Shown: in pieces, positions 20,595-29,601 of the stretch
How the letters are laid out: each line of letters opens with the position of its first letter
Numbering within the stretch: position 1 is the stretch's first letter
Position numbers and translations under genes: made by a program
DNA from: Lachnospiraceae bacterium
GTDB taxonomy: Bacteria > Bacillota > Clostridia > Lachnospirales > Lachnospiraceae
Direction of reading: 5' to 3'
NCBI GenBank assembly: GCA_011958945.1
Contig: BLLT01000003.1
Span: 1 to 56,055 of the forward strand
DNA: 56,055 nt
The notes under the pieces: model-generated
What the model saw: the letters and a program-made list of their open reading frames with translations, nothing else
The model's database searches: none
Told to the model about the DNA's origin: nothing

Positions 20595-22463
20595 ATGTTC
20601 AATTTCGATGAAGAATTAAAAAAACTCCCCTCAAAGCCAGGGGTGTATATTATGCATGATGAAAAGGACGCCATCATTTATGTGGGGAAGGCGGTTAATC
20701 TGCATAACCGTGTCCGTTCGTATTTCCGGAAAATCGTGGGGCGGGGGCCTCAGATTGATAAGATGGTGACACAGATTGCCCGTTTTGAATATATTATTAC
20801 CGATTCGGAACTGGAAGCGCTGGTGCTGGAAAATAACCTGATTAAGGAGTATAGTCCCCGTTACAATACGATGTTAAAGGATGATAAGACATACCCTTAT
20901 ATTAAAGTGACGGTGGGGGAGGCTTATCCCAGGGTGCTGTTTTCCAGGGAAATGAAGAAGGACCGTTCCCGTTATTTTGGGCCGTTTACCAGTGCGGCGG
21001 CGGTGAAGGATACGATAGATTTGATGAACAAGCTGTATATGCTTCGCACCTGCAATAAAAGCCTGCCCAAGGAAACCGGGAAGGACAGGCCTTGCCTGAA
21101 TTTCCATATCAAGCAGTGTATGGCGCCCTGCCAGGGCTTTGTATCCCAAGAAGAGTATAGGGAACAGGTGGCGCAGGCATTGGATTTTTTGAATGGGAAT
21201 TTCAGCCCTATTTTGAAGGGACTGGAGGGGAAGATGCAGGAAGCCTCTGAAAATATGGAGTTTGAGGAGGCGATGAAATACAGGGATTTATTTAACAGTG
21301 TAAGGCAGGTGGCACAAAAGCAGAAGATTACCGATTCGGATGGGGAGGATAAGGATATTATCGCCCTTGCCCTGGATGAAAACGATGCTGTGGTACAGGT
21401 GTTTTTCATTAGGGATGGAAAGCTGATAGGCAGGGAACATTTTTATATGACACATATATCAGGAAATGAGAGGGGGCAGGTGCTGCTGGACTTTGTAAAG
21501 CAGTTTTATGCCGGCACGCCTTTTATCCCTAAGGAACTGATGCTGCAGGAGGAAATAGAGGATATCGAGGTGCTGGAAAAGTGGCTGTCTGCCAGGAAAG
21601 GGAGCCGGGTTTATATCCGTGTTCCCAAGAAGGGAACGAAGGAGCGTTTGGTGGAGCTGGCCGCCAAAAATGCGGCATTGGTGCTGAGCCAGGATAAGGA
21701 AAAAATTAAGCGGGAAGAAGGGCGTACGATAGGTGCGGCGAAAGAAATTGCAGCCTTAATCGGCATAGAAGGTATCAGTCGTATGGAGGCTTACGATATT
21801 TCAAATATCAGTGGGTTCGCTAATGTAGGATCTATGGTGGTCTACGAAAAAGGGAAGCCGAAAAGAAGCGATTACCGTAAATTTAAAATAAAAACGGTGT
21901 CTGGGCCGGACGACTATGCCTGCATGAAGGAAGTGCTGACCAGACGGTTCGTCCATGGGATGGAAGAGCAGAAAGAATTAGATTTAAAAGAAATGGAGAA
22001 GGAGTTCGGCAGCTTTACTAAGTTTCCGGATTTGATTTTGATGGATGGCGGGAAAGGGCAGGTGAATATTGCCCTGGAGGTTTTGAATGAACTGCATATA
22101 GATATTCCGGTCTGCGGGATGGTGAAAGATGATAATCATAGGACACGGGGACTTTATTATAATAATGAAGAAATTCCTATTGACAGAAATTCCGAAGGGT
22201 TCAAACTAATTACCCGGGTACAGGATGAGGCGCACCGTTTCGCTATAGAGTATCACCGCTCCCTGCGGGGGAAAACCCAGGTGAAATCGGTGTTGGATGA
22301 TATACCGGGGGTGGGCCCGTCCAGAAGGAAAGCGCTGATGAGGCATTTTAAGTCTATCGAAGAAATCAAGGAAGCGGATGTGGAAAAACTGACAGAAGTG
22401 CCGGAAATACCGCGGCATATTGCGGAAGGGATTTATGGATTTTTCCATAAGGGCGAAACCTGA
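20595..22463 (+). CDS. uvrC: Excinuclease ABC subunit C
   Basis: 622 aa. N-terminal GIY-YIG nuclease domain ([20 protein letters not shown]) for the 3' cut, a Cys-rich patch ([20 protein letters not shown] then QCMAPC), a UVR helix pair ([15 protein letters not shown]), an RNase-H-like endonuclease domain for the 5' cut ([12 protein letters not shown] and [11 protein letters not shown]) and C-terminal helix-hairpin-helix repeats ([16 protein letters not shown]). It makes the dual incision of nucleotide excision repair with UvrA and UvrB. AGGAAG lies upstream of the ATG. Confidence 0.97.
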   Translation: MFNFDEELKKLPSKPGVYIMHDEKDAIIYVGKAVNLHNRVRSYFRKIVGRGPQIDKMVTQIARFEYIITDSELEALVLENNLIKEYSPRYNTMLKDDKTYPYIKVTVGEAYPRVLFSREMKKDRSRYFGPFTSAAAVKDTIDLMNKLYMLRTCNKSLPKETGKDRPCLNFHIKQCMAPCQGFVSQEEYREQVAQALDFLNGNFSPILKGLEGKMQEASENMEFEEAMKYRDLFNSVRQVAQKQKITDSDGEDKDIIALALDENDAVVQVFFIRDGKLIGREHFYMTHISGNERGQVLLDFVKQFYAGTPFIPKELMLQEEIEDIEVLEKWLSARKGSRVYIRVPKKGTKERLVELAAKNAALVLSQDKEKIKREEGRTIGAAKEIAALIGIEGISRMEAYDISNISGFANVGSMVVYEKGKPKRSDYRKFKIKTVSGPDDYACMKEVLTRRFVHGMEEQKELDLKEMEKEFGSFTKFPDLILMDGGKGQVNIALEVLNELHIDIPVCGMVKDDNHRTRGLYYNNEEIPIDRNSEGFKLITRVQDEAHRFAIEYHRSLRGKTQVKSVLDDIPGVGPSRRKALMRHFKSIEEIKEADVEKLTEVPEIPRHIAEGIYGFFHKGET

Positions 22464-22565
22464 AATCGGAACAATTATTGCTATTCTCACATTTCTATGT
22501 TAAAATCTATAGTCAGGAAATACACTATTGGGAAACGGGAAAAATAAGGGAAAAGGAGAAAATCT

Positions 22566-23510
22566 ATGGCAAGTGTAAGTTTGAAGGATATTATTGAAAA
22601 AATGAAACTGGAAAATTTAACACCGGAACTGGATATTTCAAAAGTAAAAATTACCCAGCCGGATATTAACAGGATTGCGTTGCAGATGGCTGGCTATTTC
22701 GAACATTTCGAGGCTACCCGGATGCAGATCATTGGGTTTGTGGAATATACTTATATGCAGGGGCTGCCGGATGAAAAGAAAAAAGAAATTTATACGAAGC
22801 TGCTTTCCTTTGATATTCCCGGAATAGTTTTCTGCCGAGAATTACAGCCGGATCCTATGTTTATGGAGATGGCGATAGAACATAAAGTTCCCCTTCTGCT
22901 GACAAAAAAAGCTACTTCTGCTTTTACGGCGGAAATTATCCGTTGGCTGAATGTAAAGCTGGCACCATGCATTTCCGTTCACGGGGTATTGGTGGATGTA
23001 TATGGCGAAGGTGTCCTGATAACAGGCGAGAGCGGTATCGGTAAATCGGAGGCCGCATTGGAACTGATAAAGAGGGGACACCGTCTTGTGACGGATGACG
23101 TGGTGGAAATCAGGAAGGTGAGCGATGAAACCCTTATCGGCAGCGCCCCGGACATAACGAAGCATTTTATTGAACTGAGGGGTATCGGAATCGTGGATGT
23201 AAAAACTTTATTCGGTGTATCCAGCGTAAAAGATACTCAGAGCATTGATTTGGTCATTCGCCTGGAGGATTGGAATAAAGATAAAGAATACGACAGACTG
23301 GGCCTGGAGGAAGAATATACGGAATATCTTGGCAATAAAATCGTATGCCATAATATCCCTATTCGCCCGGGGCGTAATCTGGCAATCATTTGTGAATCCG
23401 CGGCGGTTAACCACCGTCAGAAAAAGATGGGGTATAATGCGGCACAGGAACTGTACACCCGTGTACAGAACTCGCTGGCCAGACGCCGGGATGAAGAAGA
23501 AGACGATTAA
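22566..23510 (+). CDS. hprK: HPr kinase/phosphorylase
   Basis: 314 aa with AAAGGAGAAA upstream. The N-terminal domain spans about 1-130. The catalytic domain has Walker A GESGIGKSEAALEL (about residue 154), TDDVVEIRK, and the family signature LRGIGIVDVKTLFG. It phosphorylates and dephosphorylates Ser46 of HPr and Crh according to the energy state, the central switch of carbon catabolite repression in Bacillota. The crh gene is in the same cluster, about 4 kb downstream. Confidence 0.97.
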   Translation: MASVSLKDIIEKMKLENLTPELDISKVKITQPDINRIALQMAGYFEHFEATRMQIIGFVEYTYMQGLPDEKKKEIYTKLLSFDIPGIVFCRELQPDPMFMEMAIEHKVPLLLTKKATSAFTAEIIRWLNVKLAPCISVHGVLVDVYGEGVLITGESGIGKSEAALELIKRGHRLVTDDVVEIRKVSDETLIGSAPDITKHFIELRGIGIVDVKTLFGVSSVKDTQSIDLVIRLEDWNKDKEYDRLGLEEEYTEYLGNKIVCHNIPIRPGRNLAIICESAAVNHRQKKMGYNAAQELYTRVQNSLARRRDEEEDD

Positions 23511-23672
23511 AGCATAAGGTGCTTAAGGGTTGGGGTACAGATAAGGAAGAGGGTATGGTTAAGGGGGTGTGGCTGCACGGCATCCGCAAACCCCATCGTG
23601 CGATAAATCTCAGTGATGCTGAGCAAGTTTAACCAATCTAAGATATGAAGGCCGTGCAGAAATGAGGAAAAT

Positions 23673-24617
23673 ATGGGAAAATATGTATTTGGCGTGGATG
23701 TAGGCGGAACCACGGTGAAGCTGGGTTTATTTGATGTGGAAGGCAATCTTTTAGATAAATGGGAGATTCCCACCAGAAAGGATAACGGTGGGGAAAATAT
23801 ACTTCCCGATGTGGCGGCCAGTATTAAAGCGAAGATGGCTGAAAAAAATGTTTTTAAAGACGATGTGATAGGTGTAGGGCTGGGAGCTCCGGGGCCGGTA
23901 GATGGGGAAGGCATGGTATATGGCGCTGTCAATCTGGGCTGGGGCACTTTCAGCATCAGGGATACGCTGATGGAACTTTTGGATATTCCGGTTAAAGCAG
24001 GAAATGATGCCAATGTAGCGGCGCTGGGAGAAATGTGGAAGGGCGGCGGCCAGGGATGTAAAAACCTGGTGGCGGTTACTCTTGGAACCGGAGTGGGCGG
24101 AGGAATTATTGTAAATGGCTCTATCTTAGCCGGGGCATTGGGCGCGGGAGGTGAAATCGGCCATTTGCATATAGAGGATAATGAGACGGAGCGCTGCAAC
24201 TGCGGAAACACAGGATGCCTGGAAGAGTATACTTCGGCAACGGGGGTTGTCAGGCTGGCCAAGCGTATGCTCCATTCCTGTGATACGCCCAGTATGCTGC
24301 GGAAAATACCGGAAGAAAAGATTTCCGCCAAGAAAGTATTTGATGCCGTGAAGGACGGGGACGAACTGGCAATAAAAATCGCAGAGCAGTTCGGCGAATA
24401 TCTAGGGAAAGGCTTGGGGGTAATTGCCACTATTATCAATCCTGAAATGATAGTGATTGGCGGGGGCGTTTCCAAAGCAGGTAAAATTTTATTTGAGTAT
24501 ATAAGCCCATATTTTTATAAAACAGTGTTCAAGGGATGCGGTAATGTGAAGTTTGCACTTGCTACCTTGGGGAATGATGCGGGTATTTACGGATCGGCGA
24601 AACTGGTACTGGAATAA
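23673..24617 (+). CDS. ROK-family glucokinase
   Basis: 314 aa. N-terminal phosphate loop GVDVGGTTVKLGLFD, sugar-site KAGNDANVAALGEMW, a second phosphate loop VTLGTGVGGGIIVNG, and the ROK zinc motif ERCNCGNTGCLEEYTS. It phosphorylates glucose with ATP in the cytoplasm, feeding glycolysis; other hexoses cannot be excluded from sequence alone. It lies between hprK and murB. Its ribosome site (AATGAGGAAAAT) is part of a start module shared with ftsH and pyrG. Confidence 0.93.
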   Translation: MGKYVFGVDVGGTTVKLGLFDVEGNLLDKWEIPTRKDNGGENILPDVAASIKAKMAEKNVFKDDVIGVGLGAPGPVDGEGMVYGAVNLGWGTFSIRDTLMELLDIPVKAGNDANVAALGEMWKGGGQGCKNLVAVTLGTGVGGGIIVNGSILAGALGAGGEIGHLHIEDNETERCNCGNTGCLEEYTSATGVVRLAKRMLHSCDTPSMLRKIPEEKISAKKVFDAVKDGDELAIKIAEQFGEYLGKGLGVIATIINPEMIVIGGGVSKAGKILFEYISPYFYKTVFKGCGNVKFALATLGNDAGIYGSAKLVLE

Positions 24618-24714
24618 CGGCTATCGGCTTGGGGAACGCATAAGTTATTAATTGGTTACATACCATAATAAAAAGGATTTCCTATAAGGTGAAAAAAACA
24701 GGCAGGGATCTAAA

Positions 24715-25626
24715 GTGAGCGTATCTATTTATGATTATATAGAAAAAATTGTACCGCAGGAAAATATACTGTTCGACGAGCCTATGAGCAGGCATACTAC
24801 ATTCAGGGTAGGCGGGGCAGCAAAGTGCCTGATTAAAGTGAACAATAAGGAACAGATGAAAAAGCTTATTCCTTATCTCCATATGACAGGGCAGAACTTT
24901 TTTATCCTTGGAAACGGCAGCAATCTGCTGGTGGGGGACAAAGGCTATTCGGGAATCCTGGTGAAGCTGGGAGAAGGAATGGAATCTGTGACTGTGGAAG
25001 GGGAGAGGATGAAAATCTCTGCGGGAACGCTCCTTTCCAAAGCAGCGTCCGCAGCCAGGGAAAATGAACTGACAGGGATGGAGTTTGCATCCGGTATTCC
25101 CGGAACAGTAGGGGGCGCCATTGTAATGAATGCAGGCGCATATGGCGGAGAGATGAAGCAGATTGTGGAGTCTGTGGAAGTGATGAACATGGAAGGGGAA
25201 ATCCTGGTATTGGATAATGATACGATGGAGTTTGGATACCGCAAAAGTGTAATTAAAAGCCGGCCATTTATCGTCCTGGAGACAGTGCTGTGTTTACAGA
25301 AGGGGAAGCAGGAGGAAATCAGCAGCAAAATGGAAGAATTGTCCAGGCTAAGACGGGAAAAGCAGCCTTTGGAATATGCCAGTGCGGGAAGTACCTTCAA
25401 ACGTCCGGAGGGATATTTTGCCGGGAAGCTGATTATGGATGCCGGGCTTAGAGGGTTCTCCATAGGAGGCGCAAAAGTATCGGAAAAGCACTGCGGTTTC
25501 ATTGTTAACAGCGGAAATGCCACTGCGGCCGATATCCGGGAGGTCATAGATGAGGTACAGAAGTGCGTAAAGGCCAAGTTCGGGGTGACGCTGGAGAGAG
25601 AGGTCATTTACTTAGGCGATTTCTAA
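24715..25626 (+). CDS. murB: UDP-N-acetylenolpyruvoylglucosamine reductase
   Basis: 303 aa with a GTG start. FAD-binding blocks THTTFRVGG-like MSRHTTFRVGGAAKCLIKV, LGNGSNLLVGDKGY, and GIPGTVGGAIVMNAGAYGGE. The catalytic C-terminal region includes SAGSTFKRPEGYFAGKLI, with the proton-donating Ser, and SEKHCGFIVNSGNATAADI. It reduces UDP-GlcNAc-enolpyruvate to UDP-MurNAc with NADPH in peptidoglycan precursor synthesis. The ribosome site (AGGCAGGG) is modest. Confidence 0.96.
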   Translation: MSVSIYDYIEKIVPQENILFDEPMSRHTTFRVGGAAKCLIKVNNKEQMKKLIPYLHMTGQNFFILGNGSNLLVGDKGYSGILVKLGEGMESVTVEGERMKISAGTLLSKAASAARENELTGMEFASGIPGTVGGAIVMNAGAYGGEMKQIVESVEVMNMEGEILVLDNDTMEFGYRKSVIKSRPFIVLETVLCLQKGKQEEISSKMEELSRLRREKQPLEYASAGSTFKRPEGYFAGKLIMDAGLRGFSIGGAKVSEKHCGFIVNSGNATAADIREVIDEVQKCVKAKFGVTLEREVIYLGDF

Positions 25627-25657
25627 AGGGCAGATACGGAGGAAGGCAGAGAAGTAT

Positions 25658-26521
25658 ATGAGATTTGTGATTGTGACCGGGATGAGCGGGGGAGGAAAGA
25701 GGACGGCCCTGAAGATGCTGGAGGATGCAGGATTTTATTGTGTGGATAACCTTCCTGTTCCTTTGATTGAAAAATTTGTTGAATTGGTCGATACTCCCGG
25801 CTCCGAAATTAAAAAGGTTGCTTTAGGCCTGGATGTGCGGGCGGACCAGCCTTTCGGGGAAGTCCACAGGACATTGGAGAACTTGAAAAAGGTAGGCTAT
25901 AAATACGAAATTCTTTTTATGGACGCCTCGGAGCATGTGCTTTTAAAACGCTATAAGGAATCCAGAAGGCTTCATCCTCTTGCGCTGGAGGGCAGGGTGG
26001 AAGACGGTGTCCGCAGGGAAAGGGAAATTTTAAAATCAATGAAGGAAAGTTCTGACTATGTCATTGATACTTCCAATCTTCTGACCAGGGAATTAAAGGA
26101 AGAAATTGACCGTATTTTTGTCATGAATGAGGAATATAATAGCCTTATGGTGACAATCCTCTCTTTCGGTTTTAAGAATGGCATCCCGGCGGATTCTGAT
26201 TTGGTATACGATGTACGCTTTTTGCCCAACCCTTATTATATTGACGAACTAAAGCCTAAAACGGGGAATGACCAGGCAGTACAGGATTATGTGATGGGAT
26301 TTTCTGAGGCAGGGGAGTTTTTGTCCAAATTGGAGGATATGATACATTTTCTGATACCGCTTTATATTAAAGAGGGGAAGTATCAGCTGGTAATTGGGAT
26401 TGGATGTACAGGAGGGCAGCATAGGAGCGTGACCCTGGCAAACGAATTGTACAAGCGTATGAAGAATAAAGGAAATTATGGCCTGAAGATTTATCATAGG
26501 GATGTGAAGCAAGGGGTGTAA
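25658..26521 (+). CDS. rapZ: RapZ/YvcJ nucleotide-binding adapter
   Basis: 287 aa. N-terminal P-loop VTGMSGGGKRTALKMLEDAG (the usual S/T after GGGK is Arg-Thr here) and YCVDNLPVPLIEKF; C-terminal FGFKNGIPADSDLVYDVRFL and the IGIGCTGGQHRSV motif. In Gammaproteobacteria RapZ is an RNase adapter controlling glucosamine-6-phosphate synthase; in Bacillota YvcJ is a GTP/ATP-binding protein of less clear role. It abuts whiA directly. No yvcK gene sits between them, unlike in Bacillus. Confidence 0.94.
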   Translation: MRFVIVTGMSGGGKRTALKMLEDAGFYCVDNLPVPLIEKFVELVDTPGSEIKKVALGLDVRADQPFGEVHRTLENLKKVGYKYEILFMDASEHVLLKRYKESRRLHPLALEGRVEDGVRREREILKSMKESSDYVIDTSNLLTRELKEEIDRIFVMNEEYNSLMVTILSFGFKNGIPADSDLVYDVRFLPNPYYIDELKPKTGNDQAVQDYVMGFSEAGEFLSKLEDMIHFLIPLYIKEGKYQLVIGIGCTGGQHRSVTLANELYKRMKNKGNYGLKIYHRDVKQGV

Positions 26522-26527
26522 GTGATT

Positions 26528-27469
26528 ATGTCTTTTTCAAGCGAGGTAAAAGCGGAACTGGCGGCGAATATCAGCACCTCCAGGCATTGCCAGCTGGCAG
26601 AACTGGCAGCGTTTTTCTGTTTTCTTGGAAGGGTGGAAGAAAGTGAAAATGGCGGCCTCAGATTAGGTTTGCAGACAGAAAATGCAGCAGTTCAAAGAAA
26701 GTGCTTTACATTATTGAAAAAAACATTTAATATAGATAGGAACACTTGGCAGCTGTACGATGAAGAGGAGAAGGGGCATACATATGTTATCCTGACAGAA
26801 AACAGCAGTGAAGTGAATAAAATCCTTCAAGCCGTAAAGATGGATGAAAAAGATGGTTTGAAGAAGATAGGGGAAAACGGGGTCAATTCGTTGTTGATTA
26901 AAAATGCCTGCTGTAAAAGAGCTTTTTTAAGAGGAGCTTTTTTATGCATAGGTTCCATGAGCGATCCTGGGAAGAGTTATCATTTGGAATTTGTCTGTAC
27001 TCATAAGGAGAGCGCGGAACAGTTAAAAGAGCTTATACAGGGCTTTGAAGTCGATGCCAAGATTGTCATCAGGAAGAAATATTACGTTGTGTATTTAAAG
27101 GAAGGGGCAGGGATTGTAGATCTTTTAAACATTATGGAGGCGCATAAGGCTTTGATGAATTTTGAGAATTACCGTATCGTCAAAGAAGTGCGGAATTCCA
27201 TTAACCGGAAGGTGAACTGCGAGACGGCGAATATTACCAAGACAGTGAATGCATCATCCAAACAGATAGAGGATATCCTCCTCATTAGGGAACGCTATGG
27301 ATTTCAAAATCTACCAGACAACTTAAGAGTAACGGCAGAACTAAGATTAGAATATCCGGACGCAACATTGAAAGAGTTAGGACAAATATTAAGTCCTTCG
27401 GTTGGAAAATCGGGGATGAATCATAGGCTGCGAAAATTAAGTGAAATAGCTGATAGGATTAGGAGTTAA
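26528..27469 (+). CDS. whiA: DNA-binding protein WhiA
   Basis: 313 aa from the ATG at 26528; a GTG at 26522 directly abuts the rapZ stop. The N-terminal region is LAGLIDADG-homing-endonuclease-like (SSEVKAELAAN, KNACCKRAFLRGAFLCIGSM). The C-terminal helix-turn-helix includes LEYPDATLKELGQILSPSVG and SGMNHRLRKL. In Bacillus WhiA influences cell division and chromosome segregation; in actinomycetes it controls sporulation genes. It precedes crh by 14 bp. Confidence 0.95.
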   Translation: MSFSSEVKAELAANISTSRHCQLAELAAFFCFLGRVEESENGGLRLGLQTENAAVQRKCFTLLKKTFNIDRNTWQLYDEEEKGHTYVILTENSSEVNKILQAVKMDEKDGLKKIGENGVNSLLIKNACCKRAFLRGAFLCIGSMSDPGKSYHLEFVCTHKESAEQLKELIQGFEVDAKIVIRKKYYVVYLKEGAGIVDLLNIMEAHKALMNFENYRIVKEVRNSINRKVNCETANITKTVNASSKQIEDILLIRERYGFQNLPDNLRVTAELRLEYPDATLKELGQILSPSVGKSGMNHRLRKLSEIADRIRS

Positions 27470-27483
27470 AAGGAGGAGAAAAA

Positions 27484-27747
27484 ATGATTGAAAAAAGTAT
27501 GCAGGTACAATTGCCATCTGGGTTGGAAGCAAGGCCTGTTGCAGTGCTGGTTCAGGTAGCGAGCAAGCATGAATGCAAGGTGTACATCGAATCGGAAGGG
27601 AAAAAAGTGAATGCAAAGAGCATTATGGGTATGATGAGCCTGGGGCTGGATACCGGCGAGACCATTAGGGTTATTGCGGACGGGCAGGATGAGAGACAGG
27701 CTTTGGAAGATATTGAAGAATACCTGATTAAAGGAAAGGTAAGTTAA
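27484..27747 (+). CDS. crh: Crh, catabolite-repression HPr-like protein with Glu15
   Basis: 87 aa, full HPr length, with AGGAGGAG upstream. The PTS phospho-histidine of HPr (GLHARPA motif) is replaced by Glu15 (SGLEARPVAVL), so it cannot carry PTS phosphate. The regulatory serine is kept at Ser46 (NAKSIMGMMSLGL). This pattern defines Crh, a CcpA co-regulator phosphorylated only by HPrK; Bacillus Crh has Gln15, here it is Glu. Location directly after whiA matches the Bacillus yvcL-crh order, and hprK is in the same cluster. A separate true HPr gene should exist elsewhere. Confidence 0.9.
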   Translation: MIEKSMQVQLPSGLEARPVAVLVQVASKHECKVYIESEGKKVNAKSIMGMMSLGLDTGETIRVIADGQDERQALEDIEEYLIKGKVS

Positions 27748-27761
27748 AGGCGGGAGGTAAC

Positions 27762-27787
27762 GGAGCATCGCAGGATGCTCCTGTTTT
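27762..27787 (+). terminator. Terminator after crh
   Basis: GGAGCATC (27762-27769) pairs with GATGCTCC (27774-27781) around GCAG, followed by TGTTTTG. It begins 15 bp after the crh stop. Confidence 0.75.
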
Positions 27788-27788
27788 G

Positions 27789-28030
27789 TATTATAGGAAA
27801 TTACGCCACAGAGTTGTAAGTCGCCAAGAAAGAATGCGAAGCATTCTTTGGAATTGGCCGCCGGGCCAATTCTTTTTTGTTTATGCACACGGACGTCCAA
27901 ATGAAATGTGTCAGCAGGCTGACGGACGCCCGAGTAGGGGGAGATGGAACTTCTCTGTTCGATTCCTTATAGGATTTGGGCGTCACACGAATTTGTGCCT
28001 GCGCAAAAGTCCGCAGGTTGAGAGAAAGGC
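27789..28030 (+). repeat. Dispersed intergenic repeat, longest copy (B), with terminator hairpins
   Basis: This 240-bp gap is almost wholly made of repeat blocks. ATAGGAAATTACGCCACAG recurs at 8713 and at the pyrG stop. There is an AAAGAATGC/GCATTCTTT hairpin (27829-27849). The GAATTGGCC hairpin with a T run (27851-27878) recurs inverted at 14861. The TTTATGCA..ACGGACGTCCAAATG block aligns with 13222-13312. AATTTGTGCCTGCG recurs before 32808, and the GAAAGGCATGGTTATT start module ends it. It acts at least as a second terminator behind crh. Confidence 0.7.
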
Positions 28031-28981
28031 ATGGTTATTAGTATGGAAAGGCCGAAAATTTTGTTTGTATTTAACCCGCGTTCGGGGAAAGCGAAGATTA
28101 AAAACAAGCTATGTGATATTATTGATATTTTTGTAAAGGCGGGCTATGAAGTGACCGTATACCCCACCCAGGAGGAGGGGGATGCGATACGGGCAGTGAG
28201 GGATAAACGGGAGGATTATGCCCTGTTGGTTTGCAGCGGCGGTGACGGCACTTTGGATGAAGTGGTGAATGGGATGATTAAATGCGGGAAGCAGATTCCC
28301 ATCGGCTATATTCCTGCCGGGAGCACCAATGATTTTGCAAGAAGCCTGGGAATCCCGAAGGACATGAAAAAGGCGGCGGAGATGATTGTGAACGGAAAGG
28401 ACTATGCCTGTGATATCGGGGCTATCAATGAGGAATGCTTTGTCTATATTGCGGCATTCGGTATTTTTACCGATGTATCTTATGAAACGAGCCAGAATGT
28501 TAAAAATGTTCTCGGCCATATGGCGTATATCCTGGAGGGGATGAAGCGGATTTCTTCCATTAAATCTTACAAAATGCGGGTCAAATATTGGCAGGAGGCA
28601 AATGGCCAGGAGAAGGTAATAGAGGATGAATTTATCTTTGGAATGGTGACCAATTCAATCTCCGTTGGCGGGTTCAGGCGTATTACCGGAAAGTATGTGG
28701 AACTGGATGACGGGGAATTCGAGGTGACATTGATACGTAGGCCTTCTAACCCGCTGGATATCAATGCGATCATGGCTTCGCTCTTAAGCAGAAGGATTAA
28801 TACGGACCATATGTATTGCTTTAAGACCGCGAAGATTACCTTTGAATCCCAGGAAGAAATCCCTTGGACAACGGATGGGGAGTTCGGGGGGAATCATAAG
28901 GTGGTTGATATTTGCAACTGGAAACAGGCGGTGGAGATCAGAGTCGGGGAGGATAAGGCATCAGAGCCCTTGGGGAGGTAG
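28031..28981 (+). CDS. YegS/DgkB-like lipid (diacylglycerol) kinase
   Basis: 316 aa (or 312 from the ATG at 28043). N-terminal nucleotide-binding domain with FVFNPRSGKAKIKNKL, the signature CSGGDGTLDEVVNGM, and YIPAGSTNDFARSLGIP; a beta-sandwich C-terminal domain with DDGEFEVTLIRRP and TDGEFGG. It is expected to phosphorylate diacylglycerol or a related lipid at the membrane, recycling lipid released by LTA- or wall-polymer synthesis. The start lies in a recurrent module, so which ATG is used is uncertain. A transposase remnant begins just past its stop. Confidence 0.93.
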   Translation: MVISMERPKILFVFNPRSGKAKIKNKLCDIIDIFVKAGYEVTVYPTQEEGDAIRAVRDKREDYALLVCSGGDGTLDEVVNGMIKCGKQIPIGYIPAGSTNDFARSLGIPKDMKKAAEMIVNGKDYACDIGAINEECFVYIAAFGIFTDVSYETSQNVKNVLGHMAYILEGMKRISSIKSYKMRVKYWQEANGQEKVIEDEFIFGMVTNSISVGGFRRITGKYVELDDGEFEVTLIRRPSNPLDINAIMASLLSRRINTDHMYCFKTAKITFESQEEIPWTTDGEFGGNHKVVDICNWKQAVEIRVGEDKASEPLGR

Positions 28982-28997
28982 ATATATCCAATATCGG

Positions 28998-29601
28998 ACA
29001 GGAATACAGTGCGATCAAAGTCATAAAGGGCCGGCTGTCATGTTCGTTTCCAGGATGGACACTGTAACCGAGAATCCAGCCATGTTTATCACAAGCTGTC
29101 TCTACTGCATAGGCAAAAACTAGTTTATGTTCGCCTTTACGAAACCATCCGCTTTCCAGAACGGTCGTACTGCATTTCTGAGTTTTTACCCCTTCCGGTA
29201 TTTCCTCTTTGGAATCATCATTACCTCCACCACAAGACGGCGGGGCATTCTTATCCTTTTCTTTTAATGGCTTCTTTCCATGTGTTTCCCGGTCTTTTGT
29301 GATTTCCTTCTGCAGTTCTTCTTCATACCAAAGTGCCTGTTCATGTGCAACCCGCTTCCGCATTTTTTTTTGCTGTTTGTGCACGCCTTAACATGAGTCG
29401 AACCCACAAAGATCTGTTCGGTATCTACCAGGTTAAATTTCATACAGTTTTCCAGTATTTTGCGAAGAGCTGTTCAAAAAGATCTGTATCCTTGAAGCGA
29501 TGCGTATAATTCTTTCCAAAAGTAGAAAAATGTGGAACCATGTCGTCCATACAGAACATAATCATCTGTTCTCGTTTCTTATCTGCATGTTTCGTTATCA
29601 T
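28998..29601 (-). pseudogene. Degenerate IS1182-family transposase remnant
   Basis: Minus-strand reading starts MITKHADKKREQMIMFCMDD and MVP, then jumps directly to HFSTFGKNYTHRFKDTDLF, skipping about 85 residues expected in this family (internal deletion near 29534). Frame is lost at a short T run near 29460 and at a 9-T run (29363-29371). It resumes as MRKRVAHEQALWYEEELQ, ESGWFRKGEHKLVFAYAVET and DKHGWILGYSVHPGNEHDSR, then ends without the catalytic C-terminus. It cannot encode an active enzyme. It marks past insertion between the lipid kinase gene and the EPS locus. Confidence 0.85.

Noticed and set aside
23507-24475. Minus-strand 322-aa frame opposite the ROK kinase
   Set aside because: Pro/Ser-rich shadow of a gene with intact ROK motifs.
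27484-27747. Annotating this as the PTS phosphocarrier HPr
   Set aside because: The phospho-histidine is Glu15, so it cannot pass phosphate in the PTS; Crh fits better.
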